A stretch of 35,661 nt of DNA from Xylaria sp. FL1777. Its lineage: Eukaryota; Ascomycota; Sordariomycetes; Xylariales; Xylariaceae. The DNA is taken from the NCBI GenBank assembly GCA_022578965.1, contig MU400821.1, forward strand, positions 1 through 35,661, given 5' to 3'. The notes beneath the pieces were generated by a model. That model was not told where the DNA came from. It made no database searches and saw nothing but the letters and a program-made list of their open reading frames with translations. The translations under genes and the position numbers were made by a program. Shown here piece after piece: positions 32,583 to 35,661 of this stretch. Each line of letters starts with the position of its first letter. The first letter of the stretch is position 1.

Positions 32583-35500
32583 TTAAATAAGAATTAAGCA
32601 ACGCGATTTTTAAATAGTAGCGCTTATATAGTTAGCTATAAAAAGGGTATAAGTTATAGTAGCAAGCAGTTAGCAAAGATGTTTTTATTTAGCTTTAGCA
32701 CGGTTTTTACTTACGTGTAAAATTAAGTAGCTTTTAGCATAGCTTTTTAAAGCTATTAGTCCTAAATAATACAATATATATAATTAAACTAGTTAGCTTT
32801 ACGTTTAGTAGTAATTATAACTTTTGTTTTATTGTTTTTAGCAAAATTAACTATAGTTATATTATTTTTAAGTGCTTTTTTTATATATATAAATGTATTG
32901 CTAGCTATAAATTTACTAATATAATTTAAACTATTAAAGCATAATAAAAAATCGCTAGCAAATAATAATTCTAAAAAGCCAAAAAAAAAGCAAAAGAAAT
33001 AAAACATATATAATATTTTGCGCTAATTTATATTTAGCTATAGTTCTTTAGTTTTTTTTTCTTTTTTTTTTGCTTTTTTATAATTAAAGGTATATAGCTG
33101 CTATTTTTTATTACTTTTAATAAATAGCTTATTTTTATTAGCTAAACTTAGTATGTTTTGCTATATTAAAACCTTAGTTAATTAAATAACTTTAGTATTA
33201 AATTTATTAATTTTAATATTAGCAAATTATTGCTTTTTTTTTATTAATAGATTTAACGCATTAAAAGGATTATATAACGTAATATAACTATTAATATGTT
33301 TTTTAGTGTTATTATTAATATATATTTTATAAGTATATTTAATAATATTTTAGTTAATAAAAAGAAAAATATGCTGCTTATTTTAATATGTTTAAAAGAA
33401 TTGTTTTATACTATTATAAATTAAAGCAGTATAAAGGCTTATAATAGCTAATTAATTAAATATAACAAAAATATTTTGCGTAAAGTTTTTATTATTTTTT
33501 ATATTAATAGTAAAAGCACTATTAATATGCTTTAAAGCTAAATTAATAGCTTTTTATTTGCTTTTAGCTATAGTATACTAAATAAAGCTTAACTATAATA
33601 TTTTTATTGCAAGTTTTGGTTTTATAACATTAAAATAAAATAACTAAGCAAAATATAATATCTTTAGTTTATAGTTATTAAACTTTCTTTTATAAAAAAA
33701 AATAAAAAAGTAAGAAATAATTTAATATAATACTTTATAGTTATTAAGCTAAACTATTATAATTATTATAAGTAAATATTTTATAATACTTATATATTAA
33801 TAATAGCTTTAAAACTTAATATTAATTAATTTGCCTTTGTTTTAAGTATATTTCTTTATTTAACTTATATATTTTAACTATTAAAACTATAAAGCTATAA
33901 TTTTTTGCTTAAGTAATATAAAATTTATGCTTTTTAATGCTATTTAAATATAGTTTAATTAAACTTTATTAAAAAATAATATATTAAATTTAACTAAGTT
34001 ATAAATTAAGAACGCTAAAATATAAGCATAAAATTTATTATATAATAATAGTAAGGCTTAATAGTACTAAACTTTATTTTTTTTAATATACTACTTGCAG
34101 CTAAAGAATTACACGTTATGTTTTATAAAAAGATCCTAAAAAGTCTAAAAAATTAATTAAATAAAATTTAGCGCAATATAAAAAAAAGCTAATACAAAAA
34201 GCATTTATTGTTTATAGTTATATATATTGCTTGCTTTTATTTAAGCAGCTATTATAGCTTAAATAAAAAATGTAGTTTTTTAATTTTTATGTATTATTAT
34301 AAGTTGTTTATTATAGTTTTAATAATTTAAAATAATACGAAATAAAGTATTATAAACTTAATATACTTTGGATATTTTTTTTTTGTTTTTATAAATAGCA
34401 AAGGTTTACAAAATATAGCTAACGTTATTTTGCGGTTATATAATGTTTAAAAATAAAGCAAACTTTTTTAAATGTAATAATTTAAATAAAAAACAAATAG
34501 CATAAATTAATAAATAATTAGTTGTTTTATTTATACAAGCTAAAGTTAACATTAAATAAAAAAAAAGCTATTTTTTTTTAAAAAAAGTAGTAATATGCTA
34601 TTATAACTGCATAAATAAGCTAAGCATATTTAAACTAGCAACTATAAAACAGTTAGTTAAATTTTACATAATATTTTTATAACTTATGCTAAGATTTTAA
34701 ATATTATTTTTAAAGTTAAAATTATTATATATAAATATAACACTTAAGTTATAAGTAATATGCTTTAAGTTAAGCTATATATTTATTAATTTAAGTATTA
34801 AAACATTAGTTAACTAGTTATTATATATATAATTTTATTTAGCTATTTTATTTAGCTATTTTAAAACAAACTTATAGCTAATATATATTTTAAATTAAAC
34901 AAAAGTATTAATTACTTAAGTTTATGTTTTACTACTATAAAAATAAATGCTAATAGATTATTATAAAAAATTGCTTATTAAAAGTATATATATACTTAAT
35001 AATAAAGCTATAATTATATATGCTTTAATAATATAAGAAAATAGTATATTAGCTTTAGTTACGTTATAAAATTTATGCCTAGTTTGCTAATTTATAAAAA
35101 TACTTAAAAAAAAAGCAGCAAAACGTAAAAATGCGTTTTAAATTTAAAACTAGAAAAAACAAAGTAACTTTTTAATTTATTGCATATTTTAAATATTTTT
35201 AACTTAGCAAAGCTTTTTATTAAAAGCTTTAAATGCTTTAAAATTAAATTTAGTAAAAATTAGTTATTTAAATAAAGTAAAAAGCTTATTTTAAAATGTA
35301 GAAATATTAGCAATATTATAACTTGCATTATTTTTTTTAAATTTTATTTAAATACTAGTTTTTTAAAAACGCTATTAAACTTTAAGGTTTTTTAATACGT
35401 TAACTATTTTGCATATTTGTAGCTTTAACTAATTATTAATTATAGTTTGCAATAAAAGCTATTCTTTTAAAAACTAATAAAAATTATAGCTTTAATTACA

Positions 35501-35661
35501 ATTATAATGCTAGTACTTTTGCGTGTTTATTATAACTTATTACTAGCATACAAAATTAAATTCTTTGTTTAAATTATTGCTTTTATAATTAAAATTATTT
35601 TTAAAGTTAAAAGTAATAAAAGTAGTATTAAAAAGGTTAATTAATTTAAATATAAAAAGTA
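32583..35661. other. AT-rich stretch to the window end, no gene supported
   Basis: A 72-codon open minus-strand run at 33007-32789 is the longest, but the opposite strand also has an open lysine-rich reading (K-K-P-K-K-K-Q-K-K near 32975), so strand and reality are undecided. At 33601-33960 I counted 23 cytosines in 360 bases. No repeats shared with other parts of the window were noticed. Confidence 0.35.

Noticed and set aside
32789..33007. 72-codon open run on the minus strand
   Set aside because: The opposite strand is also open over part of it and no family is recognisable, so I did not call a gene.

Overview
The window is an extremely AT-rich stretch (roughly 80-88% A+T by eye) with no intact gene. 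It reads as the repeat-filled, mutation-decayed compartment of a filamentous fungal genome, most likely an ascomycete with repeat-induced point mutation (RIP). Three things support this. Differences between paired LTRs, and between two copies of one element, are mostly C/T and G/A transitions. Coding frames survive over kilobases but are peppered with TAA/TAG stops. Asp, Glu, Gly, His, Arg and Trp codons are replaced by the Asn, Lys, Tyr and stop codons that C-to-T and G-to-A changes produce. The species cannot be named from the sequence.

Positions 1-21883 are a nest of three LTR retrotransposon copies from two families, both chromodomain-bearing Ty3/Gypsy elements (chromoviruses). The oldest copy, A2, lies on the minus strand. 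It enters at the left edge, cut inside its integrase, and ends at 21883 with its 5' LTR. A second copy of the same family, A1 (3711-11393, plus strand, 491-bp LTRs, target duplication CATTT), landed in the Gag zinc knuckle of A2. A different element, B (12774-21458, minus strand, 207-bp LTRs, target duplication AATAG), landed in the 5' LTR of A2. Removing A1 and B restores one colinear A2 copy.

Element A has the order Gag (zinc knuckle), reverse transcriptase, RNase H, integrase, chromodomain. Element B has Gag, a long region of unknown content, reverse transcriptase, integrase C-terminal domain and chromodomain. It looks like one Gag-Pol frame of about 7 kb with a single net frameshift. Every catalytic motif I could read is mutated, so none of the copies can be autonomous.

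Positions 21884-35661 hold no element I can name. They contain several minisatellites (an 87-bp five-copy array, an 18-bp array, nested 30/12-bp repeats), two short duplications, a 130-bp inverted-repeat unit, a candidate decayed minus-strand ORF near 23.45-24.87 kb, and a GC-rich island at 32318-32545. That island (about 53% GC over 180 bp) has largely escaped the decay and holds a 54-codon open stretch with an AT-hook-like motif. I saw no tRNA, rRNA, CRISPR array or intact host gene. Exact starts of the decayed genes cannot be given.
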